Below are positions 26,896 to 37,223 of a stretch of DNA of 64,000 bases, piece by piece. Source of the DNA: Aliihoeflea sp. 2WW. GTDB lineage: Bacteria; Pseudomonadota; Alphaproteobacteria; Rhizobiales; Rhizobiaceae. The stretch spans positions 1-64,000 of the forward strand of contig NZ_AYOD01000035.1 of assembly GCF_000497755.1 (NCBI RefSeq). The letters run 5' to 3'. Positions within the stretch are counted from its first letter, which is position 1; the number at the start of each line of letters is the position of its first letter. Made by a program: the position numbers and the translations under genes. A model generated the notes under the pieces. That model was not told the origin of the DNA. It saw nothing but the letters and a program-made list of their open reading frames with translations, and did not search any database.

Positions 26896-26910
26896 TGTTA
26901 TACTATAACA
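26896..26910. promoter_or_regulatory. Candidate Zur box upstream of the COG0523 GTPase gene
   Basis: This is the perfect 15-base palindrome TGTTATA-C-TATAACA, ending one base before the AGGAG ribosome site. It is the best of the three Zur-box-like sites in this region and predicts induction of the GTPase under zinc limitation. Confidence 0.8.
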
Positions 26911-26920
26911 AGGAGCCTTC

Positions 26921-28132
26921 ATGGCGCACGATCCCCGCCTCCCCGTCACCATACTTTCCGGCTTCCTCGGTGCCGGCAAGACGACGCTCCTGAACCATGT
27001 CCTCAACAATCGCGAGGGCAGGCGCGTCGCCGTCATCGTCAACGACATGAGCGAGGTGAACATCGACGCGGCTTTGGTGCGTGACGGCGGATCGGACCTT
27101 TCGCGCACCGAGGAAAAGCTGGTCGAGATGACCAATGGCTGCATCTGCTGCACGCTTCGCGACGACCTTCTGGCCGAGGTCGGCCGGCTGGCAGCCGAAG
27201 GTCGCTTCGATTACCTGCTGATCGAATCGACCGGAATTTCCGAGCCTCTTCCCGTCGCCGCCACATTCGAATTCCGTGACGAGGCGGGAAAGAGTCTCTC
27301 AGACATCGCCAGACTCGACACGATGGTGACCGTGGTCGACGCGGCCAATCTCCTGAAGGACTATTCGTCGGCAGACTTCCTGCGCGACCGGGGCGAGACG
27401 GCGGGCGACGGCGACGAGCGGGCGCTGGTCGACCTTCTGGTCGAGCAGATCGAGTTCGCCGACACGATCGTCCTCAACAAGGTCGGGAGTGCGCGGGCGG
27501 GCGAACGCGACATGGCGCGCAGGATCATCCGCGCGCTCAATCCCGACGCGCATGTGATCGAAACGGATTTCGGCCGTGTCGACCTCGGCGACATCCTCGA
27601 TACCGGGCGGTTCGACTTCGCCAAGGCCGAAACGCATCCGCTGTGGTTCAAGGAGCTGAACGGCTTTGCCGACCATGTGCCGGAGACGGAGGAATATGGC
27701 GTGCGCTCCTTCGTCTATCGCGCAAGGCGGCCGTTCCAGCCGGCGAAGCTGCAGGCATTCGTCAACCGGGAGTGGCCGGGCGTGATCCGCGCCAAGGGGT
27801 TCTTCTGGCTGGCGACACGGCCGGATTTCGTCGGCGAAATCAGCCAGGCCGGAGCGCTCGTGCGCACGCAAAAGCGTGGCTGGTGGTGGGCCGCCGTACC
27901 CAAGGCGCGCTGGCCGCAGGACCCGGAATGGCATGCGGCGATGGCGGACTACCTCGACCCCGTCTGGGGCGACAGGCGGCAGGAGATCGTCTTCATCGGC
28001 ACGCACCCGATGAACGAGGTGCGCATCAAGGCCGAACTCGACGCGTGCCTCGTCGATGCGCCGATCTTCATGCCGGATCTATGGAAGGGGTTGCCCGATC
28101 CGTTTCCGAGTTGGACGCGGCCGGCGGCCTAA
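26921..28132 (+). CDS. COG0523 (CobW/G3E) GTPase, probable zinc metallochaperone (ZigA/ZagA-like)
   Basis: This 403-residue protein has a GTPase domain with Walker [13 protein letters not shown] near residue 14, the metal-binding motif C74-I-C76-C77, [11 protein letters not shown] and NKVG, followed by a CobW C-terminal domain. Zur-regulated COG0523 proteins are thought to hand zinc to essential enzymes during shortage. The Zur-like palindrome immediately upstream and the znu neighbours point to that subgroup. The stop overlaps the convergent deacetylase gene by four bases. Confidence 0.9.
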   Translation: MAHDPRLPVTILSGFLGAGKTTLLNHVLNNREGRRVAVIVNDMSEVNIDAALVRDGGSDLSRTEEKLVEMTNGCICCTLRDDLLAEVGRLAAEGRFDYLLIESTGISEPLPVAATFEFRDEAGKSLSDIARLDTMVTVVDAANLLKDYSSADFLRDRGETAGDGDERALVDLLVEQIEFADTIVLNKVGSARAGERDMARRIIRALNPDAHVIETDFGRVDLGDILDTGRFDFAKAETHPLWFKELNGFADHVPETEEYGVRSFVYRARRPFQPAKLQAFVNREWPGVIRAKGFFWLATRPDFVGEISQAGALVRTQKRGWWWAAVPKARWPQDPEWHAAMADYLDPVWGDRRQEIVFIGTHPMNEVRIKAELDACLVDAPIFMPDLWKGLPDPFPSWTRPAA

Positions 28133-29160
28133 CTGCCCTCGAAGCCTTGCAGGACGCCGACGGCGTTGACGGCGATTTCGGCGACGGCGTAGCCGCCTTC
28201 CATGACGAAGAGCGTCGGCAGGCCGAGGGCGGCGATGCGGCGGCCGATCCTGGGGTAGTCGTCGGTGGTCAATCTGAACTTCGAGATCGGGTCCTTCTCG
28301 AACGTGTCGACGCCGAGCGAGACGACGACGACGTCCGGCGCATAGGCGGCGAGGCGGCGGCAGCCTTCCTCCAGCGACTCGGCCCATTCAGCGTAATTCG
28401 TGCCGAAAGGCATCGGGAAATTGTGGTTGAAGCCTTCGCCGGCGCCCTGCCCGGTCTCGTCAGCATGGCCGAGGAAGAACGGATATTCGACCAGTGGATC
28501 GGCGTGGAGGTTGATGACCTTCACGTCGGCGCGGGCATAGAAGATTTCCTGCGTGCCGTTGCCATGATGATAGTCGACGTCGAGGATCGCGACGCGCTTT
28601 GCGCCATTGTCGAGGAACCACTGCGCGGCGACGGCGGCGTTGTTGATGAAGCAGTATCCGCCCATGAAGTTCGATCCGGCATGGTGGCCGGGCGGGCGGC
28701 AGAGCGCAAAGGCAGCGCGTTCGCCGGCCTGGACGAGCGCGGCGGCACTCAGCGCCGTATCGTGCGAGGACTTGATGGCGTTCCACGTGCCTTTGACGAA
28801 AGTCGCGCCGCCGTCGAAGGAGTAGAAGCCGAGGCGGGCGTCGATCGTCTTAGGCTCGACATCGCCGCGCAGGCCGCGCGTCGGCCAGGTGAATGGCATG
28901 GCGGTGCCGGTGCGGCCGGTCTTTTCCCATTCAGGATAGACCTGCGGCAGGAAGTCGATGAAGGCCGGCTTGTGGACCTTCTTCGCCGTCGTCAGATCGT
29001 GCTCGGTGGGCTCGGAAATCGGGCCGAGGCCGACCTCTTCAATGCGCGCCTTGATGAACTCGGCCCGCGACGGCATCTCGAAGGCAGGCACGATGGCTCC
29101 GTCGATCAGTTCGAGATTGCCGGAATGGCCCGCGTGGCGGGGAGAGAAGATCGTTTTCAT
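28129..29160 (-). CDS. Histone deacetylase-family acetylpolyamine amidohydrolase
   Basis: This 343-residue arginase-fold zinc hydrolase probably removes acetyl groups from acetylpolyamines. The active-site pair is in RPPGHHAG. Zinc ligands lie in [12 protein letters not shown] and GVDTFEKDP, and the catalytic tyrosine in VMEGGYA. It is closer to class II HDAC/AphA than to AcuC by the N-terminus [14 protein letters not shown]. As a zinc enzyme beside a zinc island it might receive metal under Zur control, but it reads on the opposite strand and no Zur box is seen. Confidence 0.88.
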   Translation of the reverse strand: MKTIFSPRHAGHSGNLELIDGAIVPAFEMPSRAEFIKARIEEVGLGPISEPTEHDLTTAKKVHKPAFIDFLPQVYPEWEKTGRTGTAMPFTWPTRGLRGDVEPKTIDARLGFYSFDGGATFVKGTWNAIKSSHDTALSAAALVQAGERAAFALCRPPGHHAGSNFMGGYCFINNAAVAAQWFLDNGAKRVAILDVDYHHGNGTQEIFYARADVKVINLHADPLVEYPFFLGHADETGQGAGEGFNHNFPMPFGTNYAEWAESLEEGCRRLAAYAPDVVVVSLGVDTFEKDPISKFRLTTDDYPRIGRRIAALGLPTLFVMEGGYAVAEIAVNAVGVLQGFEGS

Positions 29161-29235
29161 CGAGAGCCTTGCATGGGTGGTCTGCGCCGAACGTAGCGGC
29201 TCAGCCGCGCCTCTGCCAGCCTAGAGCGGCCAAAG

Positions 29236-29264
29236 AAAAAGGCCCCGCTCGAAAGCGAGGCCTT
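29236..29264 (-). terminator. Terminator after the CsbD gene
   Basis: On the - strand, AAGGCCTCGCTTTCGAGCGG folds through GGCC-TCGC and GCG-GGGCC stem halves and is followed by TTTTT. It lies 60 bases after the csbD-like stop. The + strand also has a short T-pair, but weaker. Confidence 0.75.
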
Positions 29265-29323
29265 CTGCCGGACCGGGTCCGCTCAGTTACGCGAGCGGGC
29301 CAGTCGTCGTCCGGGTGAACCCG

Positions 29324-29521
29324 TCAGTGGCGAGCCGACCAGTCGTCGATTTCGCGTTCGGCTTCTTCCTGGGACTTGCCGTAATGAGCCTGCAGCTTGC
29401 CTGCGAGCTCCTTGCGGTTGCCCTTGATCACATCGAGATCGTCATTGGTGAGCTTGCCCCACTGCTGCTGGGCCTTGCCCTTGAACTGTTCCCAATTGCC
29501 TTCGATCTGATTCCAATTCAT
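29324..29521 (-). CDS. CsbD-family stress protein
   Basis: This 65-residue hydrophilic helical protein is of the CsbD family: MNWNQIEGNWEQFKGKAQQQ, then WGKLTNDDLDVIKGNRKEL. These proteins accumulate under general stress in many bacteria; biochemical function is unknown. The ATG is supported by GGAAGGAA eight bases upstream. It is monocistronic with its own terminator. Confidence 0.92.
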   Translation of the reverse strand: MNWNQIEGNWEQFKGKAQQQWGKLTNDDLDVIKGNRKELAGKLQAHYGKSQEEAEREIDDWSARH

Positions 29522-29647
29522 GGCGTATTCCTTCCTCGTTCTGCACCTTGGTGACGGGTCGTTGCCGTCCTGCATGGCTAACGTGGAAGAGCCGGTGATG
29601 TTCCTCGCGATGGCGGACTTGAATTCGGATCGATGGCGACGCACATT

Positions 29648-29662
29648 CAATAACTATTATTG
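29648..29662. promoter_or_regulatory. Candidate ParD operator
   Basis: This is the inverted repeat CAATAA-CTA-TTATTG, 15 bases before parD and next to its GGAG ribosome site. Type II antitoxins of this kind bind palindromes overlapping their own promoter. AT-rich sequence here contrasts with the GC-rich surroundings. Confidence 0.55.
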
Positions 29663-29677
29663 GATGGAGTGTTCGCC

Positions 29678-29938
29678 ATGGCGATCAGCGCCGAACTTGG
29701 CCCGCATCTGGAGCAATTTGTCGCCAAGCTGGTGACGTCGGGACGCTACAACTCGAAAAGCGAAGTCTTGCGCGACGGCTTGCGTTTGCTGGAGGAGCGG
29801 CAAGCCAAGCTGGAAGCGCTCGACAAGATGATTGCAGAAGGGCTGGCGTCGCTGGACAGGGGCGAAGGAAAACCGGCGGACGAGGTCTTTGATCGGCTCG
29901 AAGCGAAGTATCGCTCCATGGCCGCCGACCGGTCGTGA
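29678..29938 (+). CDS. parD: ParD-family antitoxin
   Basis: This 86-residue ribbon-helix-helix protein begins MAISAELGPHLEQFVAKLV and continues with SGRYNSKSEVLRDGLRLLEE, the ParD/CC2985 signature. The acidic, probably unstructured C-terminal half binds and neutralises the toxin. It autoregulates through the upstream palindrome, by analogy with the family. The ATG has GGAG eight bases upstream. The stop overlaps the toxin's GTG start. Confidence 0.92.
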   Translation: MAISAELGPHLEQFVAKLVTSGRYNSKSEVLRDGLRLLEERQAKLEALDKMIAEGLASLDRGEGKPADEVFDRLEAKYRSMAADRS

Positions 29939-30237
29939 GGATCATATTTTCGCCTGAAGCGGAAGCCGACCTCGAATCGATTGGTGATTACATCGCGCTC
30001 GACAATCCGTTCCGGGCGCTGAGCTTTACTCAGCAGATGCGGGCGGCGTGCACCGAACTCGCCGAGCATCCGAGACGCTTCGAGAGACTGGACCGATCCC
30101 GTCAGCGCGAAATGCGTAGGCGCGTATTCCAGACCTACCTCATCGTCTACGAGGTTTTGGAAACACAGGTTTCGATCGTCCGGATCATCCATGGCGCCAT
30201 GGATCAGGACGCGCTTTTCGGGGATACAGATTTCTGA
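29935..30237 (+). CDS. parE: ParE/RelE-family toxin
   Basis: This 100-residue toxin starts at a GTG overlapping the antitoxin stop (GTGA). It begins MRIIFSPEAEADLESIGDYI and ends with VSIVRIIHGAMDQDALF, the ParE fold. ParE proteins poison DNA gyrase; RelE relatives cut mRNA. The ParD partner favours ParE. The frame is intact, so the pair looks functional. Confidence 0.92.
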   Translation: MRIIFSPEAEADLESIGDYIALDNPFRALSFTQQMRAACTELAEHPRRFERLDRSRQREMRRRVFQTYLIVYEVLETQVSIVRIIHGAMDQDALFGDTDF

Positions 30238-30241
30238 CATG

Positions 30242-30275
30242 AAAAACCCCGCCGGATCGCTCCGGCGGGGTCTTT
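30242..30275. terminator. Bidirectional terminator between parE and rpsA
   Basis: A perfect 10-bp stem CCCCGCCGGA / TCCGGCGGGG with TCGC loop (30247-30270) is flanked by AAAAA on the left and TCTTTT on the right. It therefore serves convergent parE (+) and rpsA (-). Confidence 0.93.
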
Positions 30276-30300
30276 TGTCCGTTCAACGGAGCCTTGCGGC

Positions 30301-32004
30301 TTAGTTGTCGGTGTTCTGCTTCTTCAGCGCGGCGCCGAGAATGTCGCCGAGCGATGCGCCGGAGTCCGTCGAACCGTACTGTGCGACCGCTTCCTTCTCT
30401 TCGGCGATTTCGAGCGCCTTGATGGAAACGGACAGACGACGGGTCTTCTTGTCGAACTGCGTGACGCGGGCATCGACCTTCTGGCCGACCGAGAAGCGCT
30501 CGGGGCGCTGCTCGTCGCGGTCGCGCGACAGGTCCGAGCGCTTCACGAAGCTCTCGATGTCGTGGTCGACGAGATTGACCTCGATGCCGCCGTCCTTGAT
30601 GGCCGTGACTTCACAGGTAACGATCGCGCCCTTGCGCAGTTCGCCGGAAGCGGCGGCGTCGCCGATCGCATCCTTGCCGAGCTGCTTGATGCCGAGCGAG
30701 ATGCGCTCCTTCTCGATGTCGACGTCGAGAACCTGCGCCTGCACCATGTCGCCGCGGTTGTACTCCTCGATGACCTGCTCGCCCGGACGCGTCCAGTCGA
30801 GGTCGGAGAGGTGAACCATGCCGTCGACATCGCCTTCGAGACCGATGAACAGGCCGAATTCGGTCTTGTTCTTGACCTCACCCTCGACGATCGAGCCGGA
30901 CGGGTAGGTACGGGCGAACACTTCCCACGGATTCTCGAGCGTCTGCTTGAGGCCGAGCGAAATGCGGCGCTTCTGCGGGTCCACTTCGAGCACGACCACA
31001 TCGACTTCCTGAGTCGTCGACAGGATCTTGCCGGGGTGCACGTTCTTCTTGGTCCAGGACATCTCGGAGACGTGGATGAGGCCTTCGATGCCAGGCTCCA
31101 GCTCGACGAACGCGCCGTAGTCGGTGATGTTCGTGACCTTGCCGGTAACGCGCTTGCCGATCGGGTAACGCGTGCCGATGCCTTCCCACGGATCAGCCTC
31201 GAGCTGCTTCATGCCGAGCGAGATGCGGTGGGTTTCCTGGTTGATGCGGATGATCTGGACCTTGACGGTCTGGCCGATCGACAGGATTTCCGTCGGGTGG
31301 TTGACGCGGCGCCAGGCCATGTCGGTGACGTGCAGCAGGCCGTCGATGCCACCCAGATCCACGAACGCGCCGTAGTCGGTGATGTTCTTGACGACACCCT
31401 CGACGACCTGACCCTCTTCGAGGTTCTGGACGATCTCGGAACGCTGCTCTGCACGGCTCTCTTCGAGGACCGTACGGCGCGAAACGACGATGTTGCCGCG
31501 GCGCTTGTCCATCTTGAGGATTTCGAAGGGCTGCGGGTTGTGCATCAGCGGGGTGACGTCGCGGATCGGGCGAATGTCGACCTGGCTGCGCGGCAGGAAC
31601 GCCACGGCGCCGTCGAGATCGACCGTGAAGCCGCCCTTGACCTGATTGAAGATGATACCTTCGACGCGCTCGCCGGCCTCGAACTTGGCTTCGAGCTTGA
31701 CCCAGCTTTCCTCGCGGCGCGCCTTGTCGCGCGACAGCATGGCTTCGCCCAGCGCGTTCTCGATGCGCTCGACATAGACTTCGACTTCGTCGCCGACCTT
31801 GAGCTGGCCGTCCTTGGCCTTGGCGCCGAATTCCTTCAGCGGGACACGACCTTCGACCTTCAGGCCGACGTCGATGATGGCCATGTCTTTTTCGATGGCC
31901 GTGACGATGCCCTTGACGACGGAACCTTCGGCCGAGTGGTTCTCGGAGAAGGACTCTTCGAGAAGGCTGGCGAAATCGTCACGGGATGGGTTTGCGTTTG
32001 ACAT
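30301..32004 (-). CDS. rpsA: 30S ribosomal protein S1
   Basis: This 567-residue protein has six S1 RNA-binding repeats, the normal number and length. Clear repeats begin with GTVVEG/VKNITDYGAFVDLGGIDG, GKVTNITDYGAFVELEPGIE and GEVKNKTEFGLFIGLEGDVD. It anchors mRNA on the 30S subunit. GGAG lies five bases before the ATG. It follows cmk in the conserved aroA-cmk-rpsA order, with a 189-base gap that includes a leader hairpin. Confidence 0.98.
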   Translation of the reverse strand: MSNANPSRDDFASLLEESFSENHSAEGSVVKGIVTAIEKDMAIIDVGLKVEGRVPLKEFGAKAKDGQLKVGDEVEVYVERIENALGEAMLSRDKARREESWVKLEAKFEAGERVEGIIFNQVKGGFTVDLDGAVAFLPRSQVDIRPIRDVTPLMHNPQPFEILKMDKRRGNIVVSRRTVLEESRAEQRSEIVQNLEEGQVVEGVVKNITDYGAFVDLGGIDGLLHVTDMAWRRVNHPTEILSIGQTVKVQIIRINQETHRISLGMKQLEADPWEGIGTRYPIGKRVTGKVTNITDYGAFVELEPGIEGLIHVSEMSWTKKNVHPGKILSTTQEVDVVVLEVDPQKRRISLGLKQTLENPWEVFARTYPSGSIVEGEVKNKTEFGLFIGLEGDVDGMVHLSDLDWTRPGEQVIEEYNRGDMVQAQVLDVDIEKERISLGIKQLGKDAIGDAAASGELRKGAIVTCEVTAIKDGGIEVNLVDHDIESFVKRSDLSRDRDEQRPERFSVGQKVDARVTQFDKKTRRLSVSIKALEIAEEKEAVAQYGSTDSGASLGDILGAALKKQNTDN

Positions 32005-32075
32005 TTAAGCTCCTGGAAGCTCGGGCATCGCCACGAGCGGCGCCGGGGTTTGTGTTGATCAAGGCCCATGTCGCA

Positions 32076-32093
32076 TCGATCCCTCAGGATCGA
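32076..32093. other. Stem-loop in the rpsA leader
   Basis: This is a perfect 7-bp stem TCGATCC / GGATCGA with a 4-base loop, about 70 bases upstream of rpsA in the gap after cmk. No T-run follows on either strand. S1 is autoregulated at translation in other bacteria through leader structure, so this could be part of such a leader; that is inference. Confidence 0.45.
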
Positions 32094-32193
32094 AAATTCG
32101 GCGCAGGATGCGACGGGGCCGGTTCTTTACGCGAAAAGCGGAATGCCCACGGTCACGACCTTTTGGAGGGTCGCGAGGCAGGCCGTCCGATCT

Positions 32194-32844
32194 TCAGGAC
32201 TGTGCCCTGGCTGCGAGGCGATCATCGATCAGGATTTTCGCAGCCTGGAAGGCCGCTTCTATATCCATTTGCGTCGTGTCGAGCAAGTGCGCGTCGTCGG
32301 CGGGGCGAAGCGGCGAATCCGTGCGGCCCATGTCGCGGGCGTCGCGACGTGCGATATCGGCCAGAACGTCGTCGTAGGAGACCTCCGGCGCATCCTGATG
32401 GCGGCGCAGCGCACGGGCCTCCGGAGACGCCGTCACGTAGAGCTTCACGTCGGCATCCGGGCAGACGACCGTGCCGATATCGCGTCCGTCGAGCACGGCG
32501 CCGGGCGGGGTCGAGGCGAAATCGCGCTGCTTGGCGACGAGCGCGCGGCGCACGGCCGGCATGACCGCGACGCGCGAAGCCGCCTCGCCGACGCCGTATT
32601 CGGAAAGCTGATCGCGGTCGAGCGCCGACAGGTCGAGCGCTGCAGCAACCTGCTCGGCCAGGTTCTCGTCGTCGAGCGAGAGGTCTTCCATCAACAGCGC
32701 GCGGGCGACGGCGCGATAGGTCAGCCCGGTATCGAGATGCGGGAGGCCGTAATGGTCGGCGAGACGACGCGCGAGCGTGCCCTTGCCGGACGCCGCGGGG
32801 CCGTCAATGGCGATGACGAGGAGGCTTTCCGTTTCCGTCCTCAC
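32194..32844 (-). CDS. cmk: Cytidylate kinase
   Basis: This 216-residue P-loop kinase phosphorylates CMP and dCMP. The motif [18 protein letters not shown] is at residues 12-29, then [11 protein letters not shown], and [20 protein letters not shown]. The start is a GTG that overlaps the stop of the SDR gene (GTGA), the only plausible in-frame start before the P-loop. It is co-transcribed with aroA and the SDR gene. Confidence 0.96.
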   Translation of the reverse strand: MRTETESLLVIAIDGPAASGKGTLARRLADHYGLPHLDTGLTYRAVARALLMEDLSLDDENLAEQVAAALDLSALDRDQLSEYGVGEAASRVAVMPAVRRALVAKQRDFASTPPGAVLDGRDIGTVVCPDADVKLYVTASPEARALRRHQDAPEVSYDDVLADIARRDARDMGRTDSPLRPADDAHLLDTTQMDIEAAFQAAKILIDDRLAARAQS

Positions 32845-33545
32845 ACCGACCTCGTGATGCCGCCGTCGATGCGCAGGTTCTGGCCGGTCATGTAGCTCGA
32901 CCGGTCGGAGGCGAGGTAGGCGACGAGCTCTGCGACCTCGTCCGAACGACCGTAACGTCCCATTGGAATGCGCTCGCGCCGGTCGTCCTTCTCCGGAAGC
33001 GAATCGATGAAGCCGGGCAGGACGTTGTTCATGCGGATGTTGTCCGACGCATAGCGGTCGGCAAAGAGTTTGGAAAATGCGGCGAGGCCGGCGCGGAAGA
33101 CCCCCGAGGTCGGGAACGCCTCTTCGGGCTCGAAGGCCGCATAAGTCGAGATGTTGACGAACGATCCGCCTTTTTGCGCCTGCATGGCCGGCGTCACAAG
33201 GCGCGCGATGCGGACGACGTTCAGGAGGTAGAACTCCATGCCGCGCTGCCAGTCGGCATCGGAAATATCGAGAACCGCGCCCTTGGGGCCGTGCCCGGCG
33301 CTGGAGATGACGGCGTCGATCCGGCCGTATTTCTCGAGCGTCAGGTCGGTGAAGCGCTTCAGATCTGCCGGTTCCAGATTGGAGCCGGTGAAGCCGAGAC
33401 CGCCAAGCTCGCGGGCAAGCGCCTCGCCCTTGCCGGACGACGACATGATCGCGACGGCAAAGCCTTCGTCCGCGAGACGGCGCGCGCACGCAGCGCCAAT
33501 GCCGCTGCCGCCACCGACGATCATCGCCACTCTGGTCTGCGTCAT
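32841..33545 (-). CDS. Atypical short-chain dehydrogenase/reductase with altered catalytic pair
   Basis: This 234-residue Rossmann protein has the SDR cofactor motif GGGSGIGAA (residues 11-19), SSAGHG and NIS (Ser133). Where classical SDRs have Tyr-x3-Lys, it reads Ser147-Gly-Val-Phe-Arg151, so the general base is missing. C-terminal DGGITRSV is family-like. It may be a non-catalytic or unusual SDR. AGGAG stands six bases before the ATG. It sits between aroA and cmk, where no SDR belongs to the shikimate pathway. Confidence 0.85.
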   Translation of the reverse strand: MTQTRVAMIVGGGSGIGAACARRLADEGFAVAIMSSSGKGEALARELGGLGFTGSNLEPADLKRFTDLTLEKYGRIDAVISSAGHGPKGAVLDISDADWQRGMEFYLLNVVRIARLVTPAMQAQKGGSFVNISTYAAFEPEEAFPTSGVFRAGLAAFSKLFADRYASDNIRMNNVLPGFIDSLPEKDDRRERIPMGRYGRSDEVAELVAYLASDRSSYMTGQNLRIDGGITRSV

Positions 33546-33554
33546 CGACAACTC

Positions 33555-34973
<1,419 letters not shown>

Positions 34974-35019
34974 TCATCCCTGTGCGGCCCGACGCGGCGA
35001 TTGCCCGTTGACATAGGCT

Positions 35020-35048
35020 TTGACAGTCGGTCATTCAGTAGTTATGGG
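35020..35048 (+). promoter_or_regulatory. Candidate sigma-70 promoter for the FYDLN gene
   Basis: TTGACA at 35020-35025 and TATGGG at 35043-35048 are separated by 17 bases. A second TTGACA at 35008 lies upstream. The site is in the divergent gap between aroA and the FYDLN-acid gene, about 100 bases before the latter. Confidence 0.55.
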
Positions 35049-35146
35049 GACCGCACTTTTTCATCCGAACGCGACCGTCTTGCCCCATCCCGTCGACCGG
35101 GACCATGCGGGCGGCGTCGAAGCCCGAAGACACGATGAGGCTCACC

Positions 35147-35539
35147 GTGGCTAAACCCGAACTTGGCACCAAGCGAATCTGCCCCGAGACGGGCCGTAAA
35201 TTCTACGACCTGAACAAGGACCCGGTCGTCTCGCCCTATACCGGACAGTCCTATCCGCGATCCTATTTCGAGAGCGGCTCGCCGGTCGAGGAAGAGGAAG
35301 AGGCCGAAGAAAAGGAAGTCGACGAGGTCGAGGAGGGCGATGCCGATACGGTTTCGCTCGAGGAAGCCGACGAGGAGACCAAGGGCGGCTCCGACTCTCC
35401 CGATGTCGACGATGATGACGACGACGACGTCGAACTGGACGACGATGACGACGACACGTTTCTGGCCGACGACGAGGACGAGGACGATGACGGCCTCGAC
35501 GACATCATCGGCGTCGGTGACGACGACGAAGACCACTGA
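35147..35539 (+). CDS. FYDLN-acid domain protein (TIGR02300)
   Basis: This 130-residue protein has a conserved N-terminal part (AKPELGTKRICPETGRKFYD, then LNKDPVVSPYTG) that looks like a small zinc-ribbon remnant. It is followed by a very acidic tail with runs of seven and more aspartates. The family is restricted to alphaproteobacteria and has no known function. The GTG start is chosen because family members begin MAKPELGTKR and GAGG lies six bases upstream; an ATG at 35135 is the alternative. Confidence 0.93.
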   Translation: MAKPELGTKRICPETGRKFYDLNKDPVVSPYTGQSYPRSYFESGSPVEEEEEAEEKEVDEVEEGDADTVSLEEADEETKGGSDSPDVDDDDDDDVELDDDDDDTFLADDEDEDDDGLDDIIGVGDDDEDH

Positions 35540-35642
35540 CGTCAGGTCGCCTGCCCGAAGCATTCTTTCCCGCGCTTTTGGGCTTGCAATCGATCCGAGG
35601 CGGCGCTAGAAGCCGCCTCGCACCGGCAGATACCGCCGGTTC

Positions 35643-35718
35643 GGGGCCATAGCTCAGCTGGGAGAGCGCCTGCATGGCATGCAGGAGGTCAGCGGTTCGA
35701 TCCCGCTTGGCTCCACCA
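35643..35718 (+). tRNA. tRNA-Ala (GGC)
   Basis: The 76-nt cloverleaf has acceptor GGGGCCA paired with TGGCTCC, a D-arm with AGCTCAGCTGGGAGAGC and an anticodon stem CCTGC/GCAGG around ATGGCAT (anticodon GGC). The T-arm is AGCGG-TTCGATC-CCGCT, and CCA is encoded. It lies at the border between core genes and the accessory region that follows. Confidence 0.97.
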
Positions 35719-35728
35719 ATTCTCTATC

Positions 35729-35808
35729 TCACGGCAGTTCGCTTCGCTCACGCCTCCGATGGGGCGGGCGAAAGCCCGGGCCGCAGTCGCGGCCTGAAAC
35801 TGCCGTGA
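35729..35808. repeat. Hairpin element after tRNA-Ala
   Basis: Eleven-base arms TCACGGCAGTT (35729-35739) and AACTGCCGTGA (35798-35808) enclose a GC-rich inner hairpin (GGGC-GAAA-GCCC near 35766). It lies 11 bases after the tRNA and could end the tRNA transcript. There is no clear T-run. Confidence 0.6.
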
Positions 35809-35912
35809 AACCTCCAACTCGACTCTCATCCGCGCACTCGTCCCTTGGGACGGCTTGCGAGCTGTCGAGCCTCCATGCTTACTGATCGTCCGCATCGTAG
35901 GTCGAGGCTCGC

Positions 35913-37220
35913 ATGAACCGAATTCGTCCATTTCTGGCGGCTCTCATCCTGATCGCCGCTTCCGCGACCGGGATATTCGCGCAGGAGCGCCCGTCCCCCG
36001 ACCAGATTTTGCACAACTGGTATCGCATGGTGCTGGAACTGGTGCGTCACACGCCGACCTATTCGCCGCCCGTCGCCAGCCGCGCCTTCGCCTATCTCGG
36101 CGTCACCGCCTACGAGGCCACCGCGAGCGGCGGCGGGCTTGCTTCGCTTTCCGGACAGTTGAACGCGCTGACGCCTGCACCCGAACGCGAGGCGGGTGCG
36201 GCCTATGACGAAGCGGTCGTCATGCAGGCGGCGATGGCGTTCGGCGTGCGCAACTTCTTCGGAAACACTGGTCCGACCGGGCAACGCGCGATGAAGGCGA
36301 TGGAGGCGCAACTTTCGAAACTGACGGCTGCCGACCTGCCCGAAGACGTTGTTGCGCGCAGCGTCGCCTATGGCGAAGCGGTGGGCGCGCATGTGCTTGA
36401 CTGGTCGATGAAGGATGGCGGCGCCGTTGTCGAGAATATGGGCTTTCCCTTCGACCACGCGCTGAACGATCGGCCGGGCGCCTGGGCGCCGACGAGCCTT
36501 GTCGTGCAGCAACAGGCGCCGCTGTTGCCGAAATGGGGAGAAAACCGGGCTTTCGCCATGCCGACCGGCGCATCCTGCCCCCTGCCACCGCCGCCTTCCT
36601 TCAGCGAGGAGGCGGGTTCCGACTTCCATGCCGAGGCGCTGGAGGTCTACGAGACCTCGAAGGCACTGACGCCGGAACAGACAGCGATCGCGCGGTTCTG
36701 GTCGGACGATCCGATGCTGTCGCCGACGCCACCCGGTCACTGGATCTTCATTGCAATGGACATCCTGCAGGCGAAAAAGGCGGACGTCGCGGAGCGAGCC
36801 GATCTTCTCGCTCGGCTCGGCGTGGCACTGGCCGATTCCTTCATTGGCTGCTGGCATGCGAAATTCGAGTACGATCTCATCCGGCCGGTGACCTATATCC
36901 GCCGCGTGATCGACCCGAATTGGCAGCCGATCCTGATCACCCCGCCCTTCCCCGAATATCCGAGCGGGCATTCGACGCAGTCCGGCGCGGCGGCGGCGGT
37001 GCTGACGGCGCATTTCGGTGACGATTTTGCCTTCGAGGATGCGACCCACGTAGACGAGGGGCTCGCCATACGCGCCTTTCCGGACTTCTGGGCGGCGGCA
37101 GAGGAAGCGGCGATCTCGCGGCTTTACGGCGGCATCCACTTTCGCGCGGCGATCGAGCGCGGGCTCGACCAGGGTCGCTGCATCGGCGCCTTCGCGACCG
37201 CGCTAAAGACGGTGGAGTAG
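35913..37220 (+). CDS. Vanadium-dependent haloperoxidase/PAP2-superfamily protein
   Basis: This 435-residue secreted protein with an N-terminal signal peptide (cleavage after about residue 23, IFAQE) belongs to the vanadium haloperoxidase-like PAP2 family. All three oxyanion-binding motifs are present: KFEYDLIRP near 319-327, YPSGHS near 348-353 and SRLYGGIHF near 401-409. It could therefore bind vanadate or phosphate. Whether it is a haloperoxidase or a phosphatase cannot be told from these shared motifs. The next gene starts 3 bases after its stop, so the two are coupled. Confidence 0.88.
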   Translation: MNRIRPFLAALILIAASATGIFAQERPSPDQILHNWYRMVLELVRHTPTYSPPVASRAFAYLGVTAYEATASGGGLASLSGQLNALTPAPEREAGAAYDEAVVMQAAMAFGVRNFFGNTGPTGQRAMKAMEAQLSKLTAADLPEDVVARSVAYGEAVGAHVLDWSMKDGGAVVENMGFPFDHALNDRPGAWAPTSLVVQQQAPLLPKWGENRAFAMPTGASCPLPPPPSFSEEAGSDFHAEALEVYETSKALTPEQTAIARFWSDDPMLSPTPPGHWIFIAMDILQAKKADVAERADLLARLGVALADSFIGCWHAKFEYDLIRPVTYIRRVIDPNWQPILITPPFPEYPSGHSTQSGAAAAVLTAHFGDDFAFEDATHVDEGLAIRAFPDFWAAAEEAAISRLYGGIHFRAAIERGLDQGRCIGAFATALKTVE

Positions 37221-37223
37221 ACC

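Noticed and set aside
30562-32001. A 479-codon + frame opposite rpsA
   Set aside because: It is a mirror of the six S1 repeats and has no independent support.
35400-35535. Simple-sequence repeat of GAC/GAT triplets
   Set aside because: It codes for the acidic tail of the FYDLN-acid protein in frame and is a family feature, not a separate element.
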